NCBI GenBank assembly: GCA_027493935.1 | Contig: JAOSJV010000001.1 | Span: forward strand, 2,379,157 to 2,443,156 | DNA length: 64,000 bases | Reading direction: 5' to 3' | Origin: Burkholderiales bacterium | GTDB taxonomy: Bacteria > Pseudomonadota > Gammaproteobacteria > Burkholderiales > SG8-39 | Part shown: one piece after another, positions 1 through 11,651 of the stretch | Layout of the letters: every line of letters begins with the position of its first letter | Position numbering within the stretch: the first letter of the stretch is position 1 | Translations under genes and position numbers: made by a program | Notes under the pieces: model-generated | What the model saw: the letters and a program-made list of their open reading frames with translations, nothing else | What the model was told of the DNA's origin: nothing | The model's database searches: none

Positions 1-472
1 AGCGCAGTAGTCCGATGAAGTCGCCGCACCAAGGGTACTGCGCGGACCGCCGCGACACTGCCCGCTTGATCCCCCACAGGCTGACCGGATTGAATCCGGC
101 GATCACGATCTGCCCCTCGGGCATCAGCACGCGCTCGGCCTCGCGCAGGATCTCGTGCGGCTGCGCGCTGAACTCGAGCACGTGCGGCAGCAGCAGCAGA
201 TCGACGCTCTGGGACGCGAAGGGCAGGAAGCGCGGATCGGCGCGCACCTCGCAGCCCTGCTCGGTGCCGGCGCGCGTGCGGAACGGTATGCGGTTGGCCC
301 GCAGGAAATCGAGCCGCGGCAGGCTGATCTGCACGGCGTTGAAGCCGAATACATCCTCGACCGCATTGTCGAACTGCGCGCGCAGCCACTCGAGGACGTA
401 CGCGCCTCTAGGGGTCTCGAACCAGGCTTGCAGGGTGGGCTTTTCCGGCGTTTGCAGCACGATGACGGCCAC
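1..472 (-). CDS. Class I SAM-dependent methyltransferase, partial (3' end off the window)
   Basis: The minus strand reads from a GTG at 472 to the window edge without a stop, giving about 157 residues. The segment LPFASQSVDLLLLPHVLEF followed by HEILREAERVLMPEGQIVIAG is the post-I/motif III region of a Methyltransf_11-type fold. The usual glycine-rich motif I is degenerate. Betaproteobacteria carry such a gene between gloB or rnhA and mltD, and mltD is the divergent neighbour here. The substrate is unknown. An upstream in-frame GTG near 501 is an alternative start, and neither has a clear ribosome binding site. The family call is fairly safe. Confidence 0.75.
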   Translation of the reverse strand, partial: MAVIVLQTPEKPTLQAWFETPRGAYVLEWLRAQFDNAVEDVFGFNAVQISLPRLDFLRANRIPFRTRAGTEQGCEVRADPRFLPFASQSVDLLLLPHVLEFSAQPHEILREAERVLMPEGQIVIAGFNPVSLWGIKRAVSRRSAQYPWCGDFIGLLR

Positions 473-588
473 TCGACGTTCCGCCCGCCGATCATACACG
501 CTCGGGGCGCCCCGATGCGGCCCACCCGCGCGGCGTCCGGCAGTGCGTTGCCGGGGACCGAAGCCGACGCTTTCTCGCCCATTTTCCC

Positions 589-618
589 TTGACCCGCTCG
601 CCGCGCGCCCGCTAGCAT
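589..618 (+). promoter_or_regulatory. Putative sigma-70 promoter of mltD
   Basis: TTGACC (589-594) and TAGCAT (613-618) are separated by 18 bases. Transcription would start near 625, giving a short leader that contains the AGGGAG ribosome binding site of the GTG start at 643. This is a sequence match only. Confidence 0.45.
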
Positions 619-642
619 GGTGCAGCTTTCAGGGAGTCGGCC

Positions 643-2193
643 GTGCAAAGGCAATGCGGAGGGATCCCGCACCCGACAGGGTCGCGCAAGGCAGCGAAGC
701 TCCTGTTGGCGTTCGCCCTCGCCGCGGCCGTCCCGGCCGCGCGCGCGGTCGATCCGCTCCTGCACAATCTCCCAATCGTGCTCCCCGAGGACGCCGCAGC
801 CGAGGCGCCGCTGGTCGTCGTACCGCGCCCCGCTGCGGCGCTGGACCCGGCCGAGGTCGAGGTACGCGAGGTGAGGGAGCTCGGGCCCCGGACGCGCGCC
901 GACCGCGAAGCGCTGCGACAGCCCGAAGACCTCTGGCAGCGCATCCGCGAGGGGTTTGCGATGCCCGACCTCGACAGCCCGCTGGTGGCGCGCTTCCAGG
1001 CGCGCTTCGCCAGCCGGCCAGAGCACCTGAAGACGCTGGTCGAGCGCAGCCGAAGGTATCTGTTCCACATCGTCGAGGAGCTGGAGCGGCGCGGCATGCC
1101 GACCGAGATCGCACTGTTGCCGATGGTCGAGAGCGCATTCGACCCGATGGCGTACTCGCGCTCGCACGCCTCGGGGCTGTGGCAGTTCATCCCCTCCACC
1201 GGACGCAACTACAACCTGCAGCAGAACTGGTGGTTCGACGGGCGCCGCGACATCGTCGCCTCGAGCAGCGCCGCGCTCGACTACCTCGCCGACCTACACG
1301 AGATGTTCGACGACTGGCACCTCGCGCTGGCGGCCTACAACCTCGGCGAGAACGGGCTCGCGCGGGCGATCGCGAAGAACCGTGCCCGCGGCAAGCCGGC
1401 CGGCCTCATGAGCCTGCGGCTGCCGCGCGAGACGCGCAACTACGTACCGCAGCTCCAGGCGCTCAAGAACATCGTTGCCGCGCCCGAGCGCTTCGGCATC
1501 GTGCTCGAGCCGATCCCGAACGCCCCGTACTTCGTCACCGTCGCGCTGACCCGCGACATCGATCTGCAGATCGCCGCGCGCCTCGCGGAGATGCCGGTCG
1601 ACGAGCTGGTCGCGCTCAACCCCGGGCACAACCGGCCGGTCGTATCGACCGCGGTGGCGCCGTCGCTGGTGCTGCCGACCGACCGTGCCCAGGCGTTCGT
1701 GCGCAACCTCGCGCAGTCCGACGAGCCGCTTTCCTCGTGGCGGACCTACACGGCGCAACCCGGCGACCGTCTCGATAAGCTCGCGGCCGCGCACGGCATC
1801 ACGGAGGCGCGCTTGCGCCGGGTGAACGGCATCGGCCGCCGCCACGGTATCAGGCCGGGCGAGACGATCCTGCTGCCGGTGGACGCTGCCGTCGTCGCCT
1901 CCGAGGACCTGCCCCTCTTCCAGCTTCCAAGCCACGCCGCAACCGGCCGCACGTTCGTGTACCGCGTGAAGCAGGGCGACACGCTCTCCGCGATCGCGCG
2001 GCGCCACCGGGTGAGCGTCGCCGAGCTGCGGCGCTGGAACGACCTCAAGGGATCGAAGCTGCGAATCGGCCAGCGGCTGACGATCGAGGTGCGCGGAACC
2101 GCAACAGCGGCGAACCCAGCCGCAAGTTCGGCCGCGAAGCGCCCGGCGCGCAAGGCGCCGGATCAGGTCGCACGGCCCTCCTCGTCCTCGTAG
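643..2193 (+). CDS. mltD: Membrane-bound lytic murein transglycosylase D
   Basis: This 516-residue protein cleaves peptidoglycan glycan strands with formation of 1,6-anhydro-muropeptides. The N-terminus is a basic stretch followed by a hydrophobic signal segment (about residues 17-33). The SLT catalytic domain holds LPMVESAFDP with the catalytic Glu near residue 162, then GLWQFIPSTGRNY and LAAYNLGENG. Two LysM peptidoglycan-binding repeats follow at about 367-413 and 439-482. The GTG start is preceded by AGGGAG at good spacing. No lipobox cysteine is visible, so anchoring by an uncleaved signal or release to the periplasm are both possible. The 3' end overlaps the convergent ABC ATPase gene by 31 bases. 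Confidence 0.93.
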   Translation: MQRQCGGIPHPTGSRKAAKLLLAFALAAAVPAARAVDPLLHNLPIVLPEDAAAEAPLVVVPRPAAALDPAEVEVREVRELGPRTRADREALRQPEDLWQRIREGFAMPDLDSPLVARFQARFASRPEHLKTLVERSRRYLFHIVEELERRGMPTEIALLPMVESAFDPMAYSRSHASGLWQFIPSTGRNYNLQQNWWFDGRRDIVASSSAALDYLADLHEMFDDWHLALAAYNLGENGLARAIAKNRARGKPAGLMSLRLPRETRNYVPQLQALKNIVAAPERFGIVLEPIPNAPYFVTVALTRDIDLQIAARLAEMPVDELVALNPGHNRPVVSTAVAPSLVLPTDRAQAFVRNLAQSDEPLSSWRTYTAQPGDRLDKLAAAHGITEARLRRVNGIGRRHGIRPGETILLPVDAAVVASEDLPLFQLPSHAATGRTFVYRVKQGDTLSAIARRHRVSVAELRRWNDLKGSKLRIGQRLTIEVRGTATAANPAASSAAKRPARKAPDQVARPSSSS

Positions 2194-4189
2194 AGGAAGC
2201 AGCGCACCGAGTGCGTCGGCGAGAGCCGCGCGTCGTGCGGCGCGTCGGCGCTGCAGCGCGGCTGCGCGCGCGGGCAGCGCGGATGGAAGTGGCAGCCGGC
2301 CGGCGGCGTCACCGCCGACGGCAGCTCGCCCACCAGCCGCGGCTTCTCGCGCCCGCCCCCGATGACCGGCACCGCAGACAAGAGCGACTGCGTGTACGGG
2401 TGCTTGGGCGCGTCGAGCACCTCCCCCACCGTGCCGTGCTCGACGATGCGCCCGAGGTACATGACCGCCACCTCGTGGGCGAGGTACTCCACCACGGCGA
2501 TGTTGTGCGTGATGAAGAGGTAGGCGACGCCCGTCTCGCGCTGCAGCCGGGCGAGCAGATTCAGGATCTGCGCCTGCACCGACACGTCGAGGGCGCTCGT
2601 CGGCTCGTCGCACACGATCAGCCGCGGCTCCACCGCCAGCGCACGTGCGATCGCGATCCGCTGGCGCTGGCCGCCGGAGAATTCGTGCGGATAGCGCTCG
2701 CGCGCCGCAGCGTCGAGGCCGACTTGGGCGAGCAGCCCGTCGATGCGCCGCTCGGCCTCGCCGCGCGCGGCGTGGACGCCGAGCGCCCGCATGCCTTCGC
2801 TCAGGATGTCGGCCACGCGCATGCGCGGGTTGAGCGAAGCGTACGGGTCCTGGAAAATGATCTGGAGCTCGCGGCGGCGCCGGCGCAGCGCTTCGCCGCG
2901 CAGCGTGGTGAGCTCTTCGCCCGCGAAACGGACGCTGCCCGCGGTCGGGCGCACGAGCTGAAGGATGCCCTTGCCGACGGTGGTCTTGCCGCATCCGGAC
3001 TCTCCGACGAGCGCGAGCGTTCGCCCGGCGTACAGCGCGAGTGACATGCCGTCCACCGCGCGCACGTGCGCGATGGTACGCCGCAGCAACCCGCGGCGGA
3101 TCGGGAAGTGCACTTCGAGACCGCGCACCTCGAGCAGCGTTTCGGAAGCCTCGCCCTGCGCCGCGCCCGCCGCCGCGACTGCCGCCGCGACTGCCGCGGC
3201 CGGTTCGCGCGGCCCGGCGCGCTCCCGCTCGCGCAGGTGGCAGCGCACGCGGTGGCCCTCGCCCGCTGCGGTCCAACCGGGCGCCTCGTTGCGGCAGCGG
3301 TCGAGGGCGTAGTCGCACCGCTCGGCAAACCGGCAGCCGCTGAACCGGTCGGTGAGCCGCGGTACCTGGCCCTCGATGACGGCGAGCGCGCCGCCGCGCG
3401 CGCCCCGTCCGGGCAGCGCGTCGAACAGCTTGCGCGAATACGGATGCTGCGGCGCGCGGAAGAACGCGTCGCGGTCGGCGACCTCGACGATCTCGCCGGC
3501 ATACATCACCGCCACTCGGTGCGCGACCTCGGCCACCACGCCGAGGTCGTGCGTGATCAGCAGGATCGCCATTCCGGTGCGCCGCTGCAGCGCGCCGAGC
3601 AGCGCCAGCACCTGCGCCTGGATCGTCACGTCGAGCGCGGTGGTGGGCTCGTCGGCGATCAGTAGATCGGGATCGCCGGCGAGCGCCGTCGCGATCATCA
3701 CCCGTTGCTTCATGCCGCCCGAGAGCTGGAACGGATACTCGTCGAGCCTGCGCTCGCTCTCTGCGATGCCCACTGCGTCCAGCAGCTCGGCGGCGCGCCG
3801 CCGCGCCGCCGCGCCACGCACGCCGCTGTGGCGCTCCAGCACCTCCCCGATCTGGTGTCCGACGGTGAGCACCGGATTCAGGCTCGTCGCTGGTTCCTGG
3901 AAGATCATCGCGAGGCGCCGGCCGCGGACGCTGCGCATCGCCGCTTCGGGCAGCGCGAGGAGGTCCGCACCGTCGAGCAGCACGGTACCGCCGGCGATGC
4001 GCCCGGTCTCGGGCAGCAGCCGCGCGAGAGACAGCGCAGTCATGCTCTTGCCGCAGCCGGACTCGCCGACGATCGCGAACGTCTCGCCGCGCCCGATCTC
4101 GAGGTCGACGCCGTCGACCGCCCGCACCGTTCCGCCGCCGAGCTCGAGGACGGTGCGCAGCCCTCCGCCTCCAGCAGCGGCGCGCTCAT
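2163..4189 (-). CDS. yejF: Peptide ABC transporter, fused double ATPase (YejF/DppDF type), frameshifted
   Basis: Both ATPase halves of an oligopeptide importer are fused in one chain of about 675 residues. The first half has Walker A GESGCGKS (about 42-49), signature LSGGMKQR and Walker B LLIADEPTTALD. The second has GESGCGKTT, FSGGQRQR and LIVCDEPTSALD. Each half ends in the cysteine-rich oligopeptide-transporter C-terminal domain (CRFAERCDYALDRC, CHFHPRCPRAQPRC). The ATG at 4189 overlaps the stop of the permease gene as ATGA, indicating translational coupling. One base is missing near 4163, so the first ten residues lie in another frame from the rest. It powers the permeases encoded just upstream. 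It is the last gene of a four-gene unit. Confidence 0.9.
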
Positions 4190-5614
4190 CGCGCACCGCC
4201 CGGCGCCGCCGCCGTGCCCACGCGCACGCGCGGGTCGAGCGCATCGCGCACCGCGTCGGCGAGGAGGTTCGCCGCCAGCACCAGCACCAGCATGAAGCCG
4301 AATGCAGCCGCGAGCGTCCACCACACGATCGGCTCCCGCGCCATCTCGAGCCGCGCGGCGTTGATCATGGAGCCGAAGCTCTGCATCGACGGATCGACCC
4401 CGACGCCCACGTACGAGAGCACCGCCTCGGCCAGTACCAGCGAGCTGAAGTCGAGCACCACCGAGATCAGCACGATGTGCGTCACGTTCGGCAGGATGTG
4501 GCGCGTGATGATGCGTCCGTGGCGCACGCCGAACGCCTGCGCGGCCTGGATGTAGTCGACCTCTCGCAGTTTGAGCGTCTCGCCGCGCAGCAGGCGCGCA
4601 AGCCCGGTCCAGCTCGTGACCCCGAGGATGATGCACAGGAACAGCAGGCGCAGGTCGGCGCGCTCTACCGCGGTGGCGAAGCGCTCCGCGTGCGTGTCGA
4701 TGTACACCTGCACCATCAGGACGGCGGCGGCGATCAGCAGTACCGCCGGGATCGAGTTCAGCGTCGTGTAGACGTACTGCACCACGTCGTCCACCCAGCC
4801 GCGAAAGTAGCCCGCGGCGATGCCGAGCAGCACCGCGAACGGCAGCACGATCAGCGTGGTGAGCGTGCCGATCACCAGCGCGGTGCGTACGCTCTTCAGC
4901 GAGAGGTAAAGCACATCCTGCCCGACTTTGTCGGTGCCGAGCACGTGATACTCGGCCGCGAGTGCCGCGGTCACGGCCGCAACCACCGCCACGGCGAGCA
5001 GCGCGACGAGCACCGCGCGGCAGGCGAAGGCCGTCTCGCCGCGCGCGAGCGCGCCGATCGCTGCCGCGAGCGGCATCCGGCGGCGGCGCGCGATGCGCGC
5101 CGCCAGGACGAGCGCCGCAAGCGCCCACGCGGCGAGCCCGGCGGCGAGCCCGACGAGCGTGCGCGCCAGCACGTCGCGGTGCGCGCGCGGCCTCGTCCGC
5201 GAGGCCGGCGCCCGCGTGCCGCAGGCGCGGATAGGCGCGGACGATGCGTCCGTCCGGCAGCTCGACCGTCTCGCGCGCATGCGCGTGGATCGCGAGCGGC
5301 GCCGAGTACGTGCGCTCGGAGCGCGCGCGCAGCGATTCGAGCGCCGCGTCGAGGAGCGACCTCACCTCGACCGAGTAGACCGGTGCGGCGTCGCTCGTGC
5401 CCGGCAGCAGCGGCCGGTAGTGGACGCAGTCGAGCAGACCCACCACCGCGAACGCGGCGAGCACCACGAGCGAGGCCACTCCCGCGCCGCTCGCGCCCAC
5501 CCGCCGCCACGCCGCCGCGAGGTGCGGCTGGCGCCGGGCGTACCACGCGTAGGCCAGCGCCACCGCGACGAGCAGCCAGACGAGCGCGTCGATCCACAGG
5601 AAAACGGGTCTCAC
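4186..5614 (-). CDS. yejE: Peptide ABC transporter permease (YejE/OppC type), enlarged, frameshifted
   Basis: Inner-membrane permease of the same importer. The C-terminal 300 residues hold the BPD_transp_1 domain: HVLGTDKVGQDVLY, several TM segments and the ATPase-contact loop EVDYIQAAQAFGVRHGRII. At about 475 residues it is much longer than E. coli YejE (341). The extra part lies between the first TM segment and the permease core and includes a predicted periplasmic stretch (PVYSVEVRSLLDAALESL and following) plus extra TM helices. The GTG start overlaps the stop of the upstream permease gene (GTGA). A frame change near 5185, in an alternating GC run, splits the gene. Confidence 0.85.
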
Positions 5615-6588
5615 TCGAACCTCACCCGCGGATCGACCAGCGTGTACGAGATGTCGGTGAGCAGCAGACCGGCGATGTAGAGCACCGAGCCGAGGAAGAC
5701 CATCGAGCGCACCACCGCGAAGTCCTGTGCCTGGATGGCGTCGATCGTGTAGCTGCCGAGGCCTGGAATGCCGAAGAACGACTCGGTGACCAGGCTGCCC
5801 ATGAAGAGAAGCGGGATCACCACCACGACGCCGGTCAGGATCGGGATCAGCGCGTTCCTGAGCACGTGGCCGAAGAGCACTGCGACCTCCGACAGTCCCT
5901 TCGCGCGCGCGGTGCGCACGTAGTCCTTGCCGATCTCCTCCAGGAAGATCGTGCGGTACCAGCGGCTCGCGCCTCCGATGCCGCCGACCACCCCGATCAC
6001 CACCGGCAGCGCGAGGAACCTGACGGCGTCGACGCCGCCGGCATAGCCAGAGATCGGCACCAGGCTCCACAGCTTGCTCACCAAGTACTGGCCGCCGATG
6101 ATGTAGAACAGCGTCGAGATCGACATCATCGCCACGCACAGCACGACGCCCCAGAAGTCGTATGGCGTCGCGCGGAAGAACGCGAGCGACATCGCGAAGG
6201 TGATGTTCACCGCCAGGCCCACCAGCAGCACCGGCACCGCGAGCGCGAGGCTCGGCCACATGCGGGTGCGGATTTCGTGGCCGATGTTGCGGCCGTCGTC
6301 GGCGTTGCCGAAGTCGAACACGAAAAGGCGCACCGACTTCTCGAAGAAGACCGTGTCGGTCAGCGCGCGGCCGCCCGCAGCCGCCGTGTTGACCAGCAGC
6401 GGCTTGTCGTAGCCGCGCTCAATCTTCCACTTCTCGATCGCCTCCGGAGTCACGCGCTTCGCGCCGAGCGCGAGCCGCGCCATGTCGTCTGGGGTGTTGA
6501 CGACGAAAAACAGCACGAACGTGACGAGGTTCACCCCGACCAGGATCGGGATCGCGTAGAGGATGCGGCGAACGATGTAGGCGGTCAT
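5611..6588 (-). CDS. yejB: Peptide ABC transporter permease (YejB/OppB type)
   Basis: A 325-residue inner-membrane permease, the OppB-like partner of the enlarged permease downstream. It starts at MTAYIVRRILYAIPILVGVN, the typical N-terminal TM signature of this family, followed by a periplasmic domain and five more TM segments. The ATPase-docking EAA-like loop reads GKDYVRTARAKGLSEVAVLF. The C-terminus DISYTLVDPRVRFE is characteristic. It lies 13 bases after the binding-protein gene and overlaps the next gene. The reading frame is intact. Confidence 0.93.
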   Translation of the reverse strand: MTAYIVRRILYAIPILVGVNLVTFVLFFVVNTPDDMARLALGAKRVTPEAIEKWKIERGYDKPLLVNTAAAGGRALTDTVFFEKSVRLFVFDFGNADDGRNIGHEIRTRMWPSLALAVPVLLVGLAVNITFAMSLAFFRATPYDFWGVVLCVAMMSISTLFYIIGGQYLVSKLWSLVPISGYAGGVDAVRFLALPVVIGVVGGIGGASRWYRTIFLEEIGKDYVRTARAKGLSEVAVLFGHVLRNALIPILTGVVVVIPLLFMGSLVTESFFGIPGLGSYTIDAIQAQDFAVVRSMVFLGSVLYIAGLLLTDISYTLVDPRVRFE

Positions 6589-6601
6589 GCCGCGGCGGAC
6601 G

Positions 6602-8825
6602 TCAGGCCGGCCGTTGCGAAGGCCGCGCGGCCGCGCGCTCGCGGCGCCGGTACGCGCGCACGCCCGCGAGCGCCACCGCCGCCAGCACGACGGCGAGCAG
6701 CACGAGCGGCCAGACAACCGGCTGGTTCCACTCGCGGCGCTTCGCCTCGCGCAGCTGTGGGTCGATGCGATAGAACTTCAGGCCGTTGCGCGCCATGTGG
6801 TTCGGCTTCACGTTGTACAGCCATCCGTGCCCGAGGCTGTAGTCCTTGGGATGGAAGCCCCAGACCCACGGCGCGTCGGCGCGCGCGATCGCCGTCATGC
6901 GGTCGATGATCGCCTGGCGCTCGGGCCCGTTCGCCATGTTCTTCATGCGCTCGAACAGCCGGTCGTACTCGGGGTTCTGGTAGTTCGCCGCGTTCTCGCC
7001 GCCGGTCTTGGCGCGCGCCTGCGGACCGTTCAGCAGGAACATGAAGTTCTCGGGGTCCGGGTAGTCGGCGTTCCAGCCGAGGAAGAAGAGCTGGGTGTTG
7101 CCGGCGCGGATCTTCTCCTGGAACCGGTTCCAGTCGGTCGCCCGGATCTCGAGCTGGATATCGAGCTTGGCGAACTGGCGGCGATACCAGTCGAACCGCG
7201 GTTTGTCGCTCGGCCCGCGCTGCACCGTGTCGAGGTACAGCACCAGCGGCTGGCCGGTCGCCGCATCGCGTCCGTTCGGATAGCCAGCCTCGGCCAGCAG
7301 CTGGCGGGCTTCGGCGATCGGCTTGCGCCTCGGCGCGCCGTCGACCCACTCGTATACCACGGGATTCAAGCCTTCGCGCCCGTCGCGGTAGCCGAAGATG
7401 CCCGGCGGCAGCGGCCCCATGCCGGCGATGCCGCGCCCGTTCGAGAAGATCGAGATGAACTCCTCCCAGTCGACCGCGATCGACACCGCCTGGCGCAGCT
7501 TGCGCGCCCGCTCCGCGAGTCCGCCCACCACCGGGTCGAGGAAGTTGAACGCGAGATAGTAGGTCGTCGTGCCGACCGACGTCCGGAGCCAGATGCCCTG
7601 CTCCTGCATCTCCGGCGTCAGGCGCGCCTCGCCGTCGAGGTCGAGGCGCACGGCCTGGTCGAAGCTGTCGGAGCTGATGCCCGACTGGTCGTAGTAGCCC
7701 TGCAGGAACTTGTTCCAGTACGGGATGGCCTCCTTCTCGCGCGTGTAGACCACGCGGTCGACGAGCGGCGCCGTCTTGCCGGCGTCGGCGAGCAAGCCGG
7801 CGGCCGCATCGCCCGGCGCGCCCTCGTCCGGATACGGTTCGCCGCGGAAGTGCGGATTGCGCTCGAGCACCATGCGCGCGTTCGGATTGTGCTCGACCAG
7901 CATGTAGTGACCGGTCCCGACCGGATACCAGTCGAGGTTCAGGTTGCGCCCGTCGCTCATGCCGCGCTGCGCGTAGAAGCGGTCGGCCTCGTGCGGCATC
8001 GGCGCGAAGAAGGGCATCGCGAGCCAGAACACGAACTGCGGATACGCGCCCTTGATCAGCACGCGGTAGGTGTAGCGATCCACCACCGCGACGCCTTCCA
8101 GCGGATGCTCGCGCAGGTCGATCCACGGCAGGTTGCGATCGGCCCGCCCGTAGCGCCCGGCGTGCTCCGCGGCGAGACGGCGGTTCTCCGCCTGCAGGCG
8201 CTCGCCGAGCTCTTTCAGCCCGACGATGTACTCGCTCATGTGGCCGAAGATCGGCGACACCACGCGCGGGTGGGCGAGCCGCTTGATCTGGTAGACGTAG
8301 TCCTCGGCGGTGAGCTCGCGCGTGCCCTGGTCGGGGAAGTCGGCCAGCGTGAACTTCCTGCGCACTACCGACTCGGGCAACGCCAGATAGCGCGGGCGGC
8401 CTTTGGCGTCGATCGCGAACGCCGGGTGCGGCTGATACCGGATGCCCGGCTTGATCGATATCTCGTAGACGCTGTGCGCGACCCGGCTGGCCCGGCGCGT
8501 CGGGCGGCGGATCGCGACCCTGCGCGTCGAGCAGGCGCGGCACGGGCACCGCGCGTGCGGTGAGCGGGATGAGCTCGTAGGGCCGCTTGAGGTAGTGGTA
8601 CTGGAGCGGCGGCTCGTAGATCTGCGCGGTGAAGCCCCACTCGTCGGAAGTGTACGAGCGCGCCGGGTCGAGCGTCTTCGGGCGCTCGATGAACGAGGTG
8701 TAGAGAATGTTGGCGCCGCGCTCGGCCGCGGGATACGGGTTGTTCCAGGTTTCGCCGCATCCGGCCGCGGCGAGCGCGCAGCCGACCGCGAGCACGGCGG
8801 CGGGAAGCACGACGTTGCGCTGCAT
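6602..8825 (-). CDS. Peptide ABC transporter substrate-binding lipoprotein with C-terminal TM anchor, frameshifted
   Basis: A family 5 extracellular solute-binding protein of about 740 residues, YejA/OppA-like, first gene of the importer operon. The N-terminus from ATG 8825 has a lipoprotein signal with lipobox AAAGC. The body shows the SBP_bac_5 landmarks KTLDPARSYTSDEW, YPVGTGHYML and LRQAVSIAVDWEEF. Unusually, the C-terminus adds a hydrophobic segment VVWPLVLLAVVLAAVALAGV followed by RAYRRRER, a predicted membrane anchor that ordinary binding proteins lack. A single-base shift near 8490 separates the first 110 or so residues from the rest. Gene order (binding protein, OppB, OppC, fused ATPase) matches yejABEF. 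Confidence 0.87.
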
Positions 8826-8875
8826 GGCGCAGAGGAGTGTAACGGAGGGCGGGCCGAACCGCGCGCGCACCGGGA

Positions 8876-8881
8876 TATAAT
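8876..8881 (+). promoter_or_regulatory. -10 box of the fabI promoter
   Basis: A perfect TATAAT lies 28 bases before the fabI start, in the divergent gap with the peptide-transport operon. No convincing -35 hexamer is seen at 16-18 bases upstream, so an activator or an extended contact may be used. A GGAG ribosome binding site follows at 8901. Confidence 0.5.
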
Positions 8882-8909
8882 CGCGCTGAATCGTCTACGC
8901 GGAGCCAGC

Positions 8910-9708
<799 letters not shown>

Positions 9709-9740
9709 GCGCGGCGTTGCGCGACCCGCACCTGGCGCGC

Positions 9741-11637
9741 TCAGCCGCCGCGCGGCGCGATGTTCTGCTCGTTGATCTGCACGTCGGTACGCGACCGCAG
9801 ACCCTCGAGGAACCCCCGGTAGTCCTCGCGCGCCTCCAGGCGGGCAAGCCCGAACTGGCTCGCCGTGAGACGCTGGTCGCCGAGCTCGGTCGCCGGGGTC
9901 ACCTGCGAGATGCGGAAGAGCGCAAAACCTAGCGCGCCGAGCGGCACGCCCGCGTACGACGGCAGTTTCGAAGCATCGGCCCCGAACACCGCGGACTGCG
10001 CGCCGCGATCGAGCGTGCCCGGGTTCTCGCGGCTCACGGTCTTCGGCGCCGACCACTTGATGCCGGCGTCCTTGCCCGCGCGCAGCTCGGCAAGCCTCGC
10101 CTCGCCCGCCTTGCGTGCGAGCGCCTGCGCCTCGCGCTCGGTCAGCTGTCGCCGGATCTCTTCGCGCACCTCCGCGAGGGGCCGCTGCGCGGCCGGCCGA
10201 TGCTCGAAGACGCGCGCCACCACCAGCGTGCCAGGCGACACCTCCACCGCCTCGGTGTTGCGCTTGTTCCGGATTGCATCGTCGCCGAACAGCGCCGCGC
10301 GCAGCCGCGCATTCGCGAGCGGGCCGTCCTCCTTCTCCGCCGGCCGCGCGAGCCAGCCGCTGCGCTCGATCTTGAGGCCGAAGCGCTCGGCGAGCGGCTG
10401 CAGGCTGTCCGGCTGCTCGTAGGCGATGTTGCTGAATGTCTCGGCGGCCTCGGGAAACTTCTTCAGCAGGCGCTGACGCTTGAGCTCGGCCTCGATGTCG
10501 GCGCGCGCCTCCTCGAACGGCCGCGCGTCCTTAGGCGCGGTGATCAGGATGTGGCTCGCCGAGCGCTCCTCGGCGCCGCCCTCACCCCTGCGTATGCCCG
10601 TGAGATGGATGATGTGCAAGCCGAACTCGGTCTCGACCACCGGGCTGATATCGCCCTGCTTGAGCCGGAACACCGCATCCTCGAACGGCTTCACCATCGC
10701 GCCACGCGCGATGAATCCGAGGGCGCCGCCCTCTTGCGCCGAACCCTGGTCCTGGGAGTGCGTCTTGGCGAGCTCGGCGAAGCGCCCGGGGTCCTTGCGC
10801 AACTCGGCGAGCAGCGCCTCGATCCTGCGCCGCGCCGCGACCCGCTCCTCGTACTGCGGCGCCATCGTCTGGTCGTAGAAGGCGCGGACCTCGCTGGTGC
10901 TCACCTGCTCGCGCTCGGCCATCGCGGCCTGGCTCAGCACCACGAACTCGGCGCGCAGCTGCTCGGGCGACTCGAACTCCCGCGGATTGGCCTGGTAATA
11001 GGCCTCGACCGCGTCCGGCGCAAGCTTGACTTCGTCGCGGAAGCGCTCCGGCGGAAGCACGTGCTCGGCGATCGTGCGCGTCTCGGCCCGCGCGGCCGCC
11101 AGGTGGCGGTGCGAGCGCCTTCGCGGCGAACGCCGTGTCGGCGATGCCCGACGAGAGTTGTTGCATGACCAGATCGCCGCGCAGGTCGTGCTCGAACTGC
11201 GCCTCGGCGAGGTTCTGCGCGCGCAGCAGGCTGCGGTAGCGCTCGAGCGAGAACTTGCCGTCCTCGTGGAACGCCGGCAGGCCGGCGATCGCCTCGCGCA
11301 GCTGCACGTCGTCCACCGCCATGTTGTGCTTCGCGGCGTACGCCGCCAGCACCCGCTGCGCGATCATGCCGTCGAGCAGCTCGCGCCGCAACTCCGGGGT
11401 GTCGAAGGCCGAAGCATCGAATCCGCGGCCGAGCATCTGGATCATCCGGTCGCGCTGCTGCTCGAGCTCGCGCGCGAACTCGCGCTGGGTGATGCGCAGG
11501 CTGCCGATCTCGGCCACCGTGTCCGACGAGCTGAACGCGCCCCGGTAGGACTCCACGCCCCAGAACGCGAAGCTGAGTGCGATCAGGCCGAGAAAGACCT
11601 GGAGGACGATCTTGTGCTTGCGAACGACGTTGAACAT
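9741..11637 (-). CDS. ppiD: Periplasmic folding chaperone PpiD (SurA-like/PpiC), frameshifted
   Basis: An inner-membrane-anchored chaperone facing the periplasm that helps outer-membrane and secreted proteins leave the Sec translocon. The N-terminus MFNVVRKHKIVLQVFLGLIAL gives a single TM anchor (about 12-30), followed by a SurA-N-like helical region. The parvulin domain (PpiC) runs from about VSTSEVRAFYDQ through HSQDQGSAQEGGALGFIARG to ETEFGLHIIHLTGI. About 630 residues, as expected. A one-base shift near 11100 separates the first 180 residues from the rest. It is convergent with fabI, with a 32-base gap between the two stop codons. Confidence 0.9.
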
Positions 11638-11651
11638 CCCGCGTCCCTTCG

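Noticed and set aside
2163..2193. Regulatory meaning of the 31-base overlap of mltD and yejF 3' ends
   Set aside because: Short convergent overlaps are common in compact genomes, and nothing else suggests antisense control.
3352..6909. Very long open frame on the plus strand opposite the peptide-transport permeases
   Set aside because: It is low-complexity Arg/His/Ala-rich, matches no family, and lies antisense to clear permease genes. Long antisense frames are normal at this GC content.
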